A stretch of DNA of 64,000 bases, taken from positions 26,806 to 90,805 of the forward strand of contig SUVG01000008.1 in NCBI GenBank assembly GCA_015062115.1, read 5' to 3'. The stretch's first letter is position 1. Each line of letters begins with the position of its first letter. The stretch comes from Elusimicrobium sp. (GTDB lineage Bacteria > Elusimicrobiota > Elusimicrobia > Elusimicrobiales > Elusimicrobiaceae). Positions 1 through 8,759 of the stretch are shown piece after piece. A program made the translations under genes and the position numbers. A model generated the notes under the pieces. That model worked only from the letters and a program-made list of their open reading frames with translations. It was not told the DNA's origin and did not search any database.

Positions 1-4
1 CGGG

Positions 5-343
5 TTACCATTTCTTAAAAATAAAAAAGACGGCTCCCACCAAAAACAAAAAACCCACCAAGTGGTTCCACTTAAAAGTTTCCTTAAAATACAAAGCTGA
101 AAACCCGGCAAAAACGGCTAGGGTAATAACTTCTTGCATTACTTTTAATTGCGTAACGGAAAAGTACTCGTTTCCCATACGGTTAGCGGGAACTTGCAAG
201 CAATACTCAAAAAAAGCAATTCCCCAACTGATTAAGATAACTGCCCATAAAGCACGGCTCTTAAATTTTAAGTGTCCGTACCAGGCAATTGTCATAAACA
301 GGTTGGAGGCGCACAACAGTACAATAGGTTTCCACATATTCAT
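5..343 (-). CDS. DUF486 / DMT-like small membrane protein
   Basis: This 112-residue integral membrane protein has four hydrophobic segments. Its pattern (a WYGHLKF motif near residue 22, then QLKVMQEVITL and a FKWNHLVGFLFLVGAVFF end) matches the DUF486 family of drug/metabolite-transporter-like proteins, whose substrate is not established. The length is normal for the family. A -10-like TATAAT abuts the first ATG on the minus strand, so transcription would begin near the second ATG (position 337). The mRNA may therefore be leaderless and start at MWKPIV. The gene stops 5 bases from the window edge, so its downstream neighbour is not visible. Confidence 0.8.
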   Translation of the reverse strand: MNMWKPIVLLCASNLFMTIAWYGHLKFKSRALWAVILISWGIAFFEYCLQVPANRMGNEYFSVTQLKVMQEVITLAVFAGFSALYFKETFKWNHLVGFLFLVGAVFFIFKKW

Positions 344-355
344 ATTATATATAAT
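344..355 (-). promoter_or_regulatory. AT palindrome carrying a -10 for the DUF486 gene
   Basis: ATTATATATAAT is a perfect 12-bp palindrome. On the minus strand TATAAT ends directly at the first ATG (343) and lies 6 nt from the second ATG (337), the spacing of a -10 box to a transcript start. No convincing -35 or Shine-Dalgarno is visible. Confidence 0.45.
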
Positions 356-380
356 CCGTACGGTCGGCTGAGAAAATTAT

Positions 381-386
381 TATAAT
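381..386 (+). promoter_or_regulatory. -10 box (TATAAT) for the 413 gene
   Basis: A perfect TATAAT lies 26 nt before the ATG at 413. It leaves a short leader containing a consensus AGGAGG Shine-Dalgarno (401-407). No clear -35 is visible. Confidence 0.45.
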
Positions 387-412
387 AAAAAAGTATTTTA
401 CAGGAGGTTTTT

Positions 413-1192
413 ATGAATAAGCGCGGTAGTTTTATAATGGGGTTGGCCGTGGTTGTGATAGGTGCTATGTTTTTGGCCACCTTGGTGACTTTCGGTTTTT
501 ATTTATTCTTGGGAGAAGGCCAAAAAACCACCCCGGCAGAGGTAGCCCAAACCGAAGAGGCGTCAACTCCTTTTGGACAAGATTTTTCTTCTTCTTCTTC
601 TTCTTCTTCTCAACAGGAAGAGTTTGTTTCCCAAGGCACACCTCAGGGGCTTGCGGAACTCGCGCTTTCCCCCCGTTTGCGTTTTGAGCGTTCTGATACC
701 GCATGCTATATTAGTATCAGCAAGGGTGAAGGAAACTTTCCTTGTAAAATGGAACGGCGCTCCGACGGGAGAGTGGAGGAATATAAACTGTTTCCCACCG
801 GGGCGCTAAACCGCACCACCTACAACCCGGCCGGTGAAATGTTGGAAGTAGTCGGTCTTAACCCGGACGATACCGTTTCTTTTCGTCATGATAAGAAAAC
901 TTTTTTCTTTTATGACGGCCCGGAGGGTACCGTTTCTCAAATAACTTTTGTTTTAGGCCCGGGGCCCGAGGGTACACATCGCCAAGCGGTAGATGTCATT
1001 TATTACAACCCGGACGGGACCGTGCGCGAATGTAACTGTTATTCCGGCGATTGTTGCTCTAACCCCATGTATAGTTTGGAGGGAAAACCCAACACCTATT
1101 GTAAAATGTATCCGCTGGATGAGGATATTTGTATGTTTGAAAAGACTTCTTTCCCGCCGGTTTCCGCAAAAAATTTACCTGCTAAGCAATAA
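413..1192 (+). CDS. membrane-anchored hypothetical protein with poly-Ser linker
   Basis: I do not recognise this 259-residue protein. It has one N-terminal transmembrane segment (about residues 9-32) and then a low-complexity acidic/Ser linker with eight consecutive serines, encoded by a pure TTC/TCT trinucleotide run at 586-609. The rest is an exported domain with repeated Y-N-P-x-G-x turns (for example around YYNPDGTVRE) that loosely resemble MORN/YD-type antiparallel strands. The C-terminal part is Cys-rich (CNCYSGDCC, then two more Cys), suggesting disulfides outside the cytoplasm. The start has an excellent AGGAGG and the gene is followed by its own terminator, so it is monocistronic. 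Function is unknown. Confidence 0.75.
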   Translation: MNKRGSFIMGLAVVVIGAMFLATLVTFGFYLFLGEGQKTTPAEVAQTEEASTPFGQDFSSSSSSSSQQEEFVSQGTPQGLAELALSPRLRFERSDTACYISISKGEGNFPCKMERRSDGRVEEYKLFPTGALNRTTYNPAGEMLEVVGLNPDDTVSFRHDKKTFFFYDGPEGTVSQITFVLGPGPEGTHRQAVDVIYYNPDGTVRECNCYSGDCCSNPMYSLEGKPNTYCKMYPLDEDICMFEKTSFPPVSAKNLPAKQ

Positions 1193-1195
1193 AAA

Positions 1196-1226
1196 ACTCC
1201 CCGGTTTAAGCCGGGGCGTTTTTTTA
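1196..1226 (+). terminator. intrinsic terminator after the 413 gene
   Basis: CCCCGG-TTTAAG-CCGGGG hairpin (1199-1216) followed by a run of seven T. Confidence 0.85.
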
Positions 1227-1322
1227 CCTTAAAAATTGCAATAAAAAATCTACCGGAAGTGTTTGATAATAAGCGGCTATTGTTTCGCTTTATTTTTATT
1301 TCCACCCCTATGGGGCAAATTA

Positions 1323-1328
1323 TATAAT
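1323..1328 (+). promoter_or_regulatory. -10 box (TATAAT) abutting the TolC gene start
   Basis: TATAAT ends immediately before the ATG at 1329 and is 6 nt before the second in-frame ATG at 1335, so the transcript probably starts at the second ATG without a leader. The same TATAAT-ATGAAT-ATG arrangement occurs at the minus-strand gene ending at 343. Confidence 0.45.
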
Positions 1329-2705
1329 ATGAATATGAATTATCAAAAATTGTTTCCGCTTTTTTTACTTTTATTGCCGCTCTGTTTGCAAGCAGAACCG
1401 GACGATTTGCTCCGCTCCTCGGGATTAGTGCCGCAGACCGAAGTTTTATCGCCTGAAGACAAACATACCCCCCCGTTGGACGAGCAGGCTACCCCCCTGC
1501 CGGACATCAACGGTATTCTTACTTTGGAAGATTGTATTAAAATTGCTCTTTCCAACAGCCCTAAAGCCGTTAGTGCCCAAATAGCGGCTGAAGAAGCGCA
1601 AATCAGCGTTAATTTGGCCAAGGGCGAATTTTTGCCCACGCTGACCGCCGGAGCCAGCCAAGGCTATAATGTAACCAAGGCCGACACTTTACCCACTAGC
1701 GACCACGGCTCCAGCCAACTTTATGCCCAGGCGCAACTGGCTATCAGCGGTATTACGGATAAAGTGCGTAGCGTAAAAATCCGCAATTTGGAATTGGAAC
1801 AAGCCAAACTGAATTTAACCAATACCACTAACGACATCAGCCGCACGATTAAAAAATACTACTATGCGTTGCTTTCTGCCAAAAGGGCGGTGGCTATCCG
1901 TACCCAATCGCGCGATTTGTACCAAGACCAATACGAACGCGCCGCAGAATACTACCGCTTGGGGTTGCGCCCGAAGGTAGATGTTACCACGGCCGAGGTA
2001 AACTTGAACAACGAAGATTTGCGTTTAATTCGCGCAAAGAACTTGGTGAAAACCGCTTCGGCCAATTTGGCCAATGCCATGGGGATAACCACTTCTAACA
2101 CCCTAAACATTACCGAAATTGCCGATATTGCCCCTTTTGAAACTCCTTTTAATGTGGCGGTGGAAATTGCCTATGCCAACCGTCCCGATGTGCAATCGGC
2201 CCAAACCAATTTGAAAATCAGCCAAATAAAAGTAAACCAAGCCAAAGCGGGGTTTTTCCCCACTTTCTCTTTCTCGGCAGGTTTTTCCAAAAGCGGAGAA
2301 GATTTTTACTTGGATAACGAACAAACCAAGTTAATGGCTTCGGTGGAAATTCCTATTTTCAGTGCTTTCAAAACATATAACGGTTATAAACAAGCCAAGT
2401 TGTCCTTCCAAAAAACGCTGAATAATAACCGCAGTTTGTTAAACGATGTATTTTTGGAAGTGCAAAGTGCATATATTAAAATGCAGGAAGCGGCGGAAAG
2501 TATCCCGATAGCGGAACTTAATGTGGAAAAAGCCAAAGAAAATTTGGATCTTTCCCGCGGGAGATACAACGAAGGTATCGGCGATATTATTGAACTGAAA
2601 GATGCCGAAGTAGCCTATACGGACGCCGAACTGAGCCTGGTAACCGCCCGGTACGATTATGCTTCTGCCGTGGCCGATTTGAAACAAGCAATGGGGACGA
2701 ACTAA
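1329..2705 (+). CDS. TolC-family outer membrane efflux protein
   Basis: This 458-residue protein has a signal peptide (FPLFLLLLPLCLQA) followed by the two repeated long-helix halves of outer membrane efflux proteins. Repeat 1 begins at LTLEDCIKIALSNSP, and repeat 2 contains VEIAYANRPDVQSAQTNLK and the closing DLKQAMG. It would form the trimeric outer membrane exit duct for the adaptor and ABC transporter encoded immediately downstream (3-bp gap, same operon). An in-frame TTG at 1263 would add 22 residues, but it lacks a ribosome site and would spoil the signal peptide, so 1329 or the second ATG at 1335 is preferred. Confidence 0.92.
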   Translation: MNMNYQKLFPLFLLLLPLCLQAEPDDLLRSSGLVPQTEVLSPEDKHTPPLDEQATPLPDINGILTLEDCIKIALSNSPKAVSAQIAAEEAQISVNLAKGEFLPTLTAGASQGYNVTKADTLPTSDHGSSQLYAQAQLAISGITDKVRSVKIRNLELEQAKLNLTNTTNDISRTIKKYYYALLSAKRAVAIRTQSRDLYQDQYERAAEYYRLGLRPKVDVTTAEVNLNNEDLRLIRAKNLVKTASANLANAMGITTSNTLNITEIADIAPFETPFNVAVEIAYANRPDVQSAQTNLKISQIKVNQAKAGFFPTFSFSAGFSKSGEDFYLDNEQTKLMASVEIPIFSAFKTYNGYKQAKLSFQKTLNNNRSLLNDVFLEVQSAYIKMQEAAESIPIAELNVEKAKENLDLSRGRYNEGIGDIIELKDAEVAYTDAELSLVTARYDYASAVADLKQAMGTN

Positions 2706-2708
2706 TCT

Positions 2709-3962
2709 ATGAAAAACTTACTTAATAAAATTAAAAATTTTTGCGGCCGCTTGTGGCGCAAATTCAAACAACTGGGGTTTTGGAAAAAAGCCTTGGTTAT
2801 CGTGGGGCTTTTGCTTTTAGCCTGGGGTGTTAAATCTATCCTTTTCCGCCAACCGTCTGTTCCTCTTTTTAAGACGGTGCGGGTAAGAACGGGCGATATT
2901 ATGGATATTGTGGAAGCTTCCGGGCCGATTAACCCTGTTAATACCACTCAGATCGGGGCTTTGGTATCCGGCGAGATTTTGAAAATCTATGTAGATTACA
3001 ACAGCGAAGTGAAAAAAGGCGATTTGATGGCTGTTATCGACCAAACCCAAATTTTAGCCTCTTTGGAAGAAGCCAAAGCCAGCCTTTCTTCCGCTAAAGA
3101 AAGTTTGGCCTCTGCCGAGGTTTCGTACCGCTTAGCAAGTAAAAACTACGAGCGTTACCAAGCCTTGTACGAAAAAGACTATGTTTCCAAAGTAAACTTG
3201 GAAGAGTATGAACTTGCTTATGTAAATGCCAAAAGTAACTTAAATTCTGCCCAAGCCCGTGTGGTGCAAGCCCAATCTAATTTAGACACAGCCGAAAAGG
3301 ATCTTTCTAACACCAAAATCGTTTCCCCGATTGACGGCATGGTACTGACCCGTAAAGTAAGCGAAGGGCAAACCATTACGGCGGGTTTCTCCACTCCGGA
3401 ACTGTTTGTGGTGGCGCAAGATTTAACCAAAATGCAAATTGAGGCCAAAGTATCCGAAGCCGATATTGTTAAAATCGCTCCCGGTCAATCGGCCGATTTT
3501 ACCTTGGACGGTTATGTGGGAGAAGCGTTTCACGGAACGGTACGCCAAGTTCGCACGAACTATGTAGATTCTTCTGGTTCCTCGGCGGGTTCTTCCAGCA
3601 CTACTTATACGGTAATTATAGATGTGGATAACCAAGATTTGCGCTTAAAACCCGGTATGACCGCCACCCTTACGATTCGTACGCAAGACAAAAAAGGGGT
3701 ACTGGTGGTACCTAACGAAGCCTTGCGTTTCTCCCCCTCTACCAATCTTGGGAAGTTTGAAAAGACGGGCGTTTGGACTTTAGAGCCCGGTAAAGAACCT
3801 AAACGGGTAGATGTAACCATTGGGATTATTGCCACCAAACAAACGGAAATCACCGGTGGCGAAATTAAGGAAGGCGATGTCGTTATCGTAGGCGAAAATA
3901 ACTTAAAAGCCATGCCCACACAAGCTATGGGTATGGGCCGCCCCGGACGCCGCCGCCGCTAG
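2709..3962 (+). CDS. MacA/HlyD-type periplasmic adaptor
   Basis: This 417-residue membrane fusion protein has an N-terminal transmembrane anchor (about residues 28-46). A biotinyl/lipoyl-like half follows (GALVSGEILKIYVDYNSEVKKGD), then a long alpha-hairpin (about 115-195), the second lipoyl half (IVSPIDGMVLTRKVSEGQT), and beta-barrel and membrane-proximal domains ending in a basic GRPGRRRR tail. It bridges an inner membrane ABC transporter to the upstream TolC homologue. The domain order and the following ATPase/permease genes match MacA more than the RND adaptors. The exported substrate cannot be predicted; macrolides, peptides or lipoproteins are all known for this family. Confidence 0.9.
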   Translation: MKNLLNKIKNFCGRLWRKFKQLGFWKKALVIVGLLLLAWGVKSILFRQPSVPLFKTVRVRTGDIMDIVEASGPINPVNTTQIGALVSGEILKIYVDYNSEVKKGDLMAVIDQTQILASLEEAKASLSSAKESLASAEVSYRLASKNYERYQALYEKDYVSKVNLEEYELAYVNAKSNLNSAQARVVQAQSNLDTAEKDLSNTKIVSPIDGMVLTRKVSEGQTITAGFSTPELFVVAQDLTKMQIEAKVSEADIVKIAPGQSADFTLDGYVGEAFHGTVRQVRTNYVDSSGSSAGSSSTTYTVIIDVDNQDLRLKPGMTATLTIRTQDKKGVLVVPNEALRFSPSTNLGKFEKTGVWTLEPGKEPKRVDVTIGIIATKQTEITGGEIKEGDVVIVGENNLKAMPTQAMGMGRPGRRRR

Positions 3963-3973
3963 GAGGTAACGCT

Positions 3974-4657
3974 ATGGCGCTTATTGATACGCGGGATTTG
4001 TATAAGATTTATCAATTAGGTGATGTGGAAGTGCGCGCCCTAAACGGGGTGAGTGTTTCCATTGAGCAAGGCGAGTTTGTAGCGGTCATGGGGCCTTCCG
4101 GCTCGGGTAAATCTACTTTTATGAACATTTTGGGGTGTTTGGATAAACCCACTCGCGGGACTTATATGTTGGACGGGATTGATGTAACCTCCACCGATTT
4201 GGCCCAGTTGGCAGGTGTGCGGAACCGAAAAATCGGTTTTGTGTTCCAAGGGTTTAACCTCATTAAGCGTACCACTGCTTTAGAAAATGTGGAACTTCCT
4301 ATGATTTACAACAAAACGCCCGCTCATTTGCGCCGAGAAAAAGCCATGGCCGCCTTAAAAGCGGTAGGGCTTGAACAGCGCGCCGATCATTTGCCTAATC
4401 AACTGTCCGGCGGGCAACAGCAGCGGGTTGCCATTGCGCGCAGTTTGGTGTGCGACGCTCCCATTATTTTTGCCGACGAGCCTACCGGAAATTTAGATAC
4501 CAAAATGAGTATTGAAGTGATGGAACTCTTTACGCGCTTAAATAAAGAAATGGGTAAAACCATTATTCTTATTACGCACGAGCCGGATATCGCGGAATAT
4601 GCGTCCCGCTTAATCAAGTTCAAAGACGGTAAGAAAGTGAGCGATGAGGTGAAATAA
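3974..4657 (+). CDS. MacB/LolD-type ABC transporter ATPase
   Basis: This 227-residue ABC ATPase has a Walker A GPSGSGKST (about 40-48), Q-loop FQGFNL, signature LSGGQQQRVAIARSL, Walker B IIFADEPTGNLDT and H-loop ITHEP. It belongs to the FtsE/LolD/MacB-N group. It is separate from its permease, unlike E. coli MacB where the two are fused. A strong AGGAGG lies 7 bases before the ATG. The permease gene starts 1 base after the stop, indicating co-translation. Confidence 0.93.
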   Translation: MALIDTRDLYKIYQLGDVEVRALNGVSVSIEQGEFVAVMGPSGSGKSTFMNILGCLDKPTRGTYMLDGIDVTSTDLAQLAGVRNRKIGFVFQGFNLIKRTTALENVELPMIYNKTPAHLRREKAMAALKAVGLEQRADHLPNQLSGGQQQRVAIARSLVCDAPIIFADEPTGNLDTKMSIEVMELFTRLNKEMGKTIILITHEPDIAEYASRLIKFKDGKKVSDEVK

Positions 4658-4658
4658 T

Positions 4659-5885
4659 ATGTGGGATAGTTTTTTAGCCATTTTCAAAATTTCCTTAAAA
4701 GCTATTTTTGCCAACAAAATGCGCGCGGCGCTGACCAGTTTGGGAATTATCATCGGTGTGGCGGCGGTAATAACGGTGTTGGCCGTGGGTTCTGCCACCA
4801 AAAAAAGTATTGCGGATCGATTTTCCAACATGGGGACAAACATTATTTTCTTGCGCCAGCCGTGGGATTTAGATGAAAGTATTTCCTCTCCCAAAGATGT
4901 TACGATGGAAGATGTCCTTGCTATTCGGAAAGTAGGCGGGGTGTCGGCTGCGGCCCCTTATATCCAAACCAGTTTTGATGTTAAATACAAAAATACGAGT
5001 GTCGGGTTAAGTGTGTTGGCCACCGATACGGATATTTTAAAAGCGTATGATTGGTCTGTGGAAAACGGTCGCGCTTTTACGGAGCGGGAAATTTCTTCTT
5101 ATGCTCAGGTGATGATTATTGGGGCGACTTCCGCACAAACGATTTTTGGAGATGTTGACCCGCTCAATAAGACGGTCGTTTTAGATGGTATCCCCTTCAA
5201 AGTAGTGGGCGTAACCAAAAAAACGGGTTCCAGCGGGTTTGGGTTTAACATTGACGAGGGGGCTCTGATCCCTTATACAACCGGAAAAGTAAAAATGAAT
5301 GCCGGCTGGAATAGTTCCAATCGTCGCGCGCTAGACCGGGTGGTTATTAAAGTAGATGATTTTAATGCCATTGAGAACACAAAAGTAGATATCGCTAATA
5401 CTGTACGCAATACTCACCGTATTCACCCCCTGGGAAAAGATGATTTCCAGTTAGATGACATGGCCTCCTTCGTGGAGCAGGCAAAAAGCACTGCCACTAC
5501 GATGAGTTTGTTCCTGGGAATTATCGGGGCGGTTTCGTTGATTGTAGGCGGGATTGGGGTTATGAACATTATGTTGGTGTCCGTAACGGAAAGAACCCGC
5601 GAAATCGGTATCCGTATGGCTATCGGGGCTACCAGTTGGAACATCCGTATGCAATTTTTGGGCGAGGCGGTTACCTTATCTTGTATGGGTGGCTTGGTAG
5701 GTATTATTTTGGGTGTAATATTTACCGTATTTGTGGCAAAATATATGTCCTTACAGGCAGAATTGAGCGTTTGGGCGGTGTTGGTTTCGGCGGGATTTTC
5801 TGCAGCGACAGGCGTATTTTTTGGCTTTTATCCGGCTTATAAAGCCTCCAAACTTACCCCCATCGACGCCTTGCGTTACGAATAA
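4659..5885 (+). CDS. MacB-type FtsX-family permease
   Basis: This 408-residue permease has one N-terminal transmembrane helix (MRAALTSLGIIIGVAAVITVLAV in three overlapping hydrophobic stretches), a MacB periplasmic core domain (about 50-245), and a C-terminal FtsX domain of three helices (LFLGIIGAVSLIVGGIGVMN, then EIGIRMAIGA, then two more). It completes a TolC-MacA-MacB(ATPase)-MacB(permease) mechanotransmission exporter. A terminator follows directly, so this is the last gene of the operon. Confidence 0.93.
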   Translation: MWDSFLAIFKISLKAIFANKMRAALTSLGIIIGVAAVITVLAVGSATKKSIADRFSNMGTNIIFLRQPWDLDESISSPKDVTMEDVLAIRKVGGVSAAAPYIQTSFDVKYKNTSVGLSVLATDTDILKAYDWSVENGRAFTEREISSYAQVMIIGATSAQTIFGDVDPLNKTVVLDGIPFKVVGVTKKTGSSGFGFNIDEGALIPYTTGKVKMNAGWNSSNRRALDRVVIKVDDFNAIENTKVDIANTVRNTHRIHPLGKDDFQLDDMASFVEQAKSTATTMSLFLGIIGAVSLIVGGIGVMNIMLVSVTERTREIGIRMAIGATSWNIRMQFLGEAVTLSCMGGLVGIILGVIFTVFVAKYMSLQAELSVWAVLVSAGFSAATGVFFGFYPAYKASKLTPIDALRYE

Positions 5886-5900
5886 TTTGGGAACTATACA

Positions 5901-5936
5901 AAAAAGGCTCGGTATTTTTACCGAGCCTTTTTTTAT
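5901..5936. terminator. bidirectional terminator
   Basis: The stem AAGGCTCGGTA / TACCGAGCCTT (5904-5930 region) has a T-run on each strand. It separates the converging efflux operon (+) and the MFS fusion gene (-). Confidence 0.85.
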
Positions 5937-8521
5937 TTCTTAAAGAAGTTTCGTACTTTTTGCCATAAAGTCGGGTTCTTCTCTATGGGCTGGGGTTGCA
6001 CATGGAGCGGATTTTGGGCCGCCTTGTCTGCCCGCTTAAAGAGCAGGGCCGAAATACTGGCTAATGCCGCCGGGATACCTAACAAGGCCGCCGCAGTAGC
6101 CCCTTGAGTAGAGAGCAGGCCGGCATCAATAAAGCGTTGGGCCAAATCGGTAAGCAACATGGGGCCGAAGGCGCAACTGATGGCGCTTGCTACAATAAGC
6201 GAGATAATACGGTCTTGCGTTTTGGGGTTTTTGGCCGTGCGGGAGAAAGCCAAGGTAAACGCGGTGGAAATACCCAGTTCAGCAGCAAATAACGAGGCCG
6301 TCAATAAATATACATTACTTTGGGCCGCCGTCAGCGAAGCAAACCCGCCTAACGCACCCAAAGCGGTGGCAATAGCCATATTGTTTTTGGGGAACCATTT
6401 CAAAAAGTGTCCCGCCAAGTAGCGCCCCAAAAGGAACGGTACGGCAAATTGAGCAATCCCGAATAAGTACTGCATGGACGGATTTTGCGTAAGAGAGGGT
6501 AAAAGAAGCAGAAATCCGCTGTTAAAAGAAACCTCTACCGCGTTCATGATAAGTAACCCGGTCAAAAGCGGAGCTACCCCTTTTTCTTCTTTGAATAAGC
6601 GCAGGTATTCGCTGTTTTTGGTTTTTTCCCACAGGCTTGCCTTGGTTTTTTCGGCTAAAGACGGGGCCTTAACAGGTTTTGTGTTGGGGAGTCTGCCGCT
6701 ATTGATACCGATGGCCGCCGCCGCCACTAACGGGATAGGTAAGGCAAAGGTTAAACTCCAATCTAAACCCAAAACCGCCGTGGAAACAAACGGGAACGCA
6801 AACGAGGCCGCCATACCTGCCGCACGGGCAAGTTCGGTATAGGAGTTGCGCTTTTGGAGAACTAAATCGCTTTCGCCTTTGCTGATTTCCGTAATCATCG
6901 GGCCCACGGAGTTATGTACAAGCACCCCCCCTACGCTGGCAATGGTAATGCAAGCCAAAGTTTTATAGAAGTGGAGCATGGCATTGGCTTCGGCCACAAA
7001 GGAACCGTCCAGGCCGCACAGGGTTACCCCGCCTAAAAAACCCAGACCCATTAACCCAAGTCCTAAATTTAAGGCCGCTTTTCTGCCGATTTTTTGTTTT
7101 AAGTAGTTAGCGAAGAAAGCCCCCACGGAATACGGGAAATAGGTGGCCACGGCTACCAAAATGTTATCTTCCAGGGAAAGGCCGAAACTTGTGCCGAAGT
7201 TGGAAATAACCGGGGTGGCTACTTCCAAACCCATCACGGCAGAGGCCAAATACAGGCTGGCGCGTTGCAAAGCGGAATTTACTTTTACGGGTTCTTCGAT
7301 AGCAGGTGCGGCTTGTTTCTTTTTGCCAAGGCCTAACCAGTTGCGTACTTTTTGCACCAAAGAAGTCTTTTGGGCGGGAGTATCCAAAACAGGGGCAATA
7401 TCTCCCTCGGGCAGTCTAACCGAGGGCGCGGCTTCAACCGTGGTTTCCGTGCCGGCAGTCGGGTGCGAAACGGCACCTGTATTTAACTGTTCGGGAGAGG
7501 TTTTTAACGGATCCAGGGTTAAGGTCAGTTCGGATAAAACGGCCGGTTTGGAGGCTTGTTTCGCGGGCGCGGTGAAGGACGGCAAGCGTACGGATACCGG
7601 GGCAGTCAGGTTCATCCATAATACGGTGGCACTATGGCTGCTGTCAGCACTTAAAGCAGAATGTTCGCCATAAGTGGACAGATAACTGCGCAGGGCCTCA
7701 TTTAAGAAGGGTTCCTTGCCCGGCGTTACGGGCAGGGAAAGCGGCAATTTGTGTAATACGGCGTATTGCGCGATTCCTTGAAAAAGAGCGGCATATTTGC
7801 CTTTTGTTTCGCGGGAAAAAGCCGTTAAGCGGTCGTACTCAGCCAAGCGCAAGCAGGCGCGGGCATAGTTGGTGGCGGCTGATAACGCGAGCGGCGTGCC
7901 GATTGCTTTGTGATAGAAATCTTCCAGTACGGATAAATCTTCCCGGGTGCCGAAAAGGGCCAAGGCGGAGGCGTCCGTCAAACCTTCGGCTGCTTGGGCA
8001 AGAACGTCGGGGTGGTTTTGGAAAACATGGGAAAAAGAAAGATCCTTAAGCAGTTCCACCGCCGGGAGTTTAGCCGTTAAGTCTTGTTTCCAGTAAGAGG
8101 AAGCTTGGATATTTTGTTCGGCGGTAGTATAACCGTGCAAGGCCAGCGTAACATATTCCGTTCTCAACCAATTATGATGCCCGGGTAAGTGTTTTGCTTT
8201 TAAGATACCTTCGGCTAACGATTTGAAGTCCGGTAAATCTAACGCTTGGCGGACTTGTTGCAATCCCGTGTTTTGTTTGAGAACTGCTCGGCTGATATTT
8301 CTTTCCAGTTGGGTGTAAATAGCGGGAGAAAAGTTCGGCGCAAGGTGTAAACCATTGGTATTGATGGTTGTAGGCAGTTTGACGGGGCGCAGAGGTGCCT
8401 TGCCGAGGGTTACGGCGGCCGACACTCCTTTTGCCGTATTTTTTAATACTTGTGCCTGCGCGGGGGTAAGTTGCCCAGCCAGTAAAGCGAAAACTAAAAC
8501 GAACGATATAACTTTTTTCAT
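5933..8521 (-). CDS. signal-peptide protein fused to a C-terminal MFS transporter
   Basis: The protein has 862 residues from the ATG at 8521; an upstream in-frame TTG at 8530 is possible. It begins with a clear Sec signal peptide (VISFVLVFALLAGQLTPAQAQ). About 400 residues of mostly helical soluble sequence and a Pro/Thr-rich linker follow. The C-terminal 430 residues contain about 12 hydrophobic helices with MFS-like loops (FLLGRYLAGHFLKWFPKNN; YLKQKIGRKAALNLGLGLMG between the second and third helices). MFS proteins normally have neither a cleavable signal peptide nor such an exported N-terminal region. The substrate is unknown. The gene sits alone between two terminators. Confidence 0.75.
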   Translation of the reverse strand: MKKVISFVLVFALLAGQLTPAQAQVLKNTAKGVSAAVTLGKAPLRPVKLPTTINTNGLHLAPNFSPAIYTQLERNISRAVLKQNTGLQQVRQALDLPDFKSLAEGILKAKHLPGHHNWLRTEYVTLALHGYTTAEQNIQASSYWKQDLTAKLPAVELLKDLSFSHVFQNHPDVLAQAAEGLTDASALALFGTREDLSVLEDFYHKAIGTPLALSAATNYARACLRLAEYDRLTAFSRETKGKYAALFQGIAQYAVLHKLPLSLPVTPGKEPFLNEALRSYLSTYGEHSALSADSSHSATVLWMNLTAPVSVRLPSFTAPAKQASKPAVLSELTLTLDPLKTSPEQLNTGAVSHPTAGTETTVEAAPSVRLPEGDIAPVLDTPAQKTSLVQKVRNWLGLGKKKQAAPAIEEPVKVNSALQRASLYLASAVMGLEVATPVISNFGTSFGLSLEDNILVAVATYFPYSVGAFFANYLKQKIGRKAALNLGLGLMGLGFLGGVTLCGLDGSFVAEANAMLHFYKTLACITIASVGGVLVHNSVGPMITEISKGESDLVLQKRNSYTELARAAGMAASFAFPFVSTAVLGLDWSLTFALPIPLVAAAAIGINSGRLPNTKPVKAPSLAEKTKASLWEKTKNSEYLRLFKEEKGVAPLLTGLLIMNAVEVSFNSGFLLLLPSLTQNPSMQYLFGIAQFAVPFLLGRYLAGHFLKWFPKNNMAIATALGALGGFASLTAAQSNVYLLTASLFAAELGISTAFTLAFSRTAKNPKTQDRIISLIVASAISCAFGPMLLTDLAQRFIDAGLLSTQGATAAALLGIPAALASISALLFKRADKAAQNPLHVQPQPIEKNPTLWQKVRNFFKK

Positions 8522-8544
8522 CTCTATCAAATTCCTAAATTAAA

Positions 8545-8590
8545 ATGTCCACAAAAAACCCCGCTCTTTTATTTCGAGCGGGGTGGTTTT
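8545..8590 (-). terminator. intrinsic terminator at the 3' end of a candidate RNA
   Basis: CCCCGCTC (8559-8566) pairs with GAGCGGGG (8576-8583). On the minus strand the hairpin is followed by six T (8553-8558), which is better than the interrupted T-run on the plus strand. It lies upstream of the MFS-fusion gene rather than after a coding gene, so it ends an RNA transcribed from about 8750 or acts as an attenuator. Confidence 0.7.
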
Positions 8591-8753
8591 TAATAATCTC
8601 AAATTTACATTACATTACGCAAACCACGCCCCGCCGTCTAAACATAATAATAGACACCATGCTAATTTGTAGCATGGAACGTACTTGGCTAATAAGACGG
8701 ATAGCGTGTTTTTGCATAAAAGTTCAGTTAAAAAGTGTTATTAAAAAAACGAC
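8553..8753 (-). ncRNA. candidate structured RNA, about 200 nt, rod-like
   Basis: No open reading frame is credible here, but nested complementary segments are clear (plus-strand coordinates): 8587-8596 with 8738-8747 (10 bp), 8625-8629 with 8704-8708, 8634-8639 with 8695-8700, and a perfect 8-bp apical hairpin 8657-8664 / 8670-8677 with a 5-nt loop. Together they make a long rod with internal bubbles. The rod is preceded on the minus strand by a -10 (TATAAT, 8760-8765) and ends at an intrinsic terminator. Size and shape recall 6S RNA, but this is inference; it could equally be a 5' regulatory leader of the downstream MFS-fusion gene. Confidence 0.5.
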
Positions 8754-8759
8754 CCAATT

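Noticed and set aside
1263..1328. Upstream TTG start for the TolC-family gene
   Set aside because: It would place 22 additional residues before the signal peptide and has no ribosome site.
7143..7673. A 176-residue plus-strand frame opposite the MFS-fusion gene
   Set aside because: It is antisense to the Pro/Thr linker and first helices and has no support as a gene.
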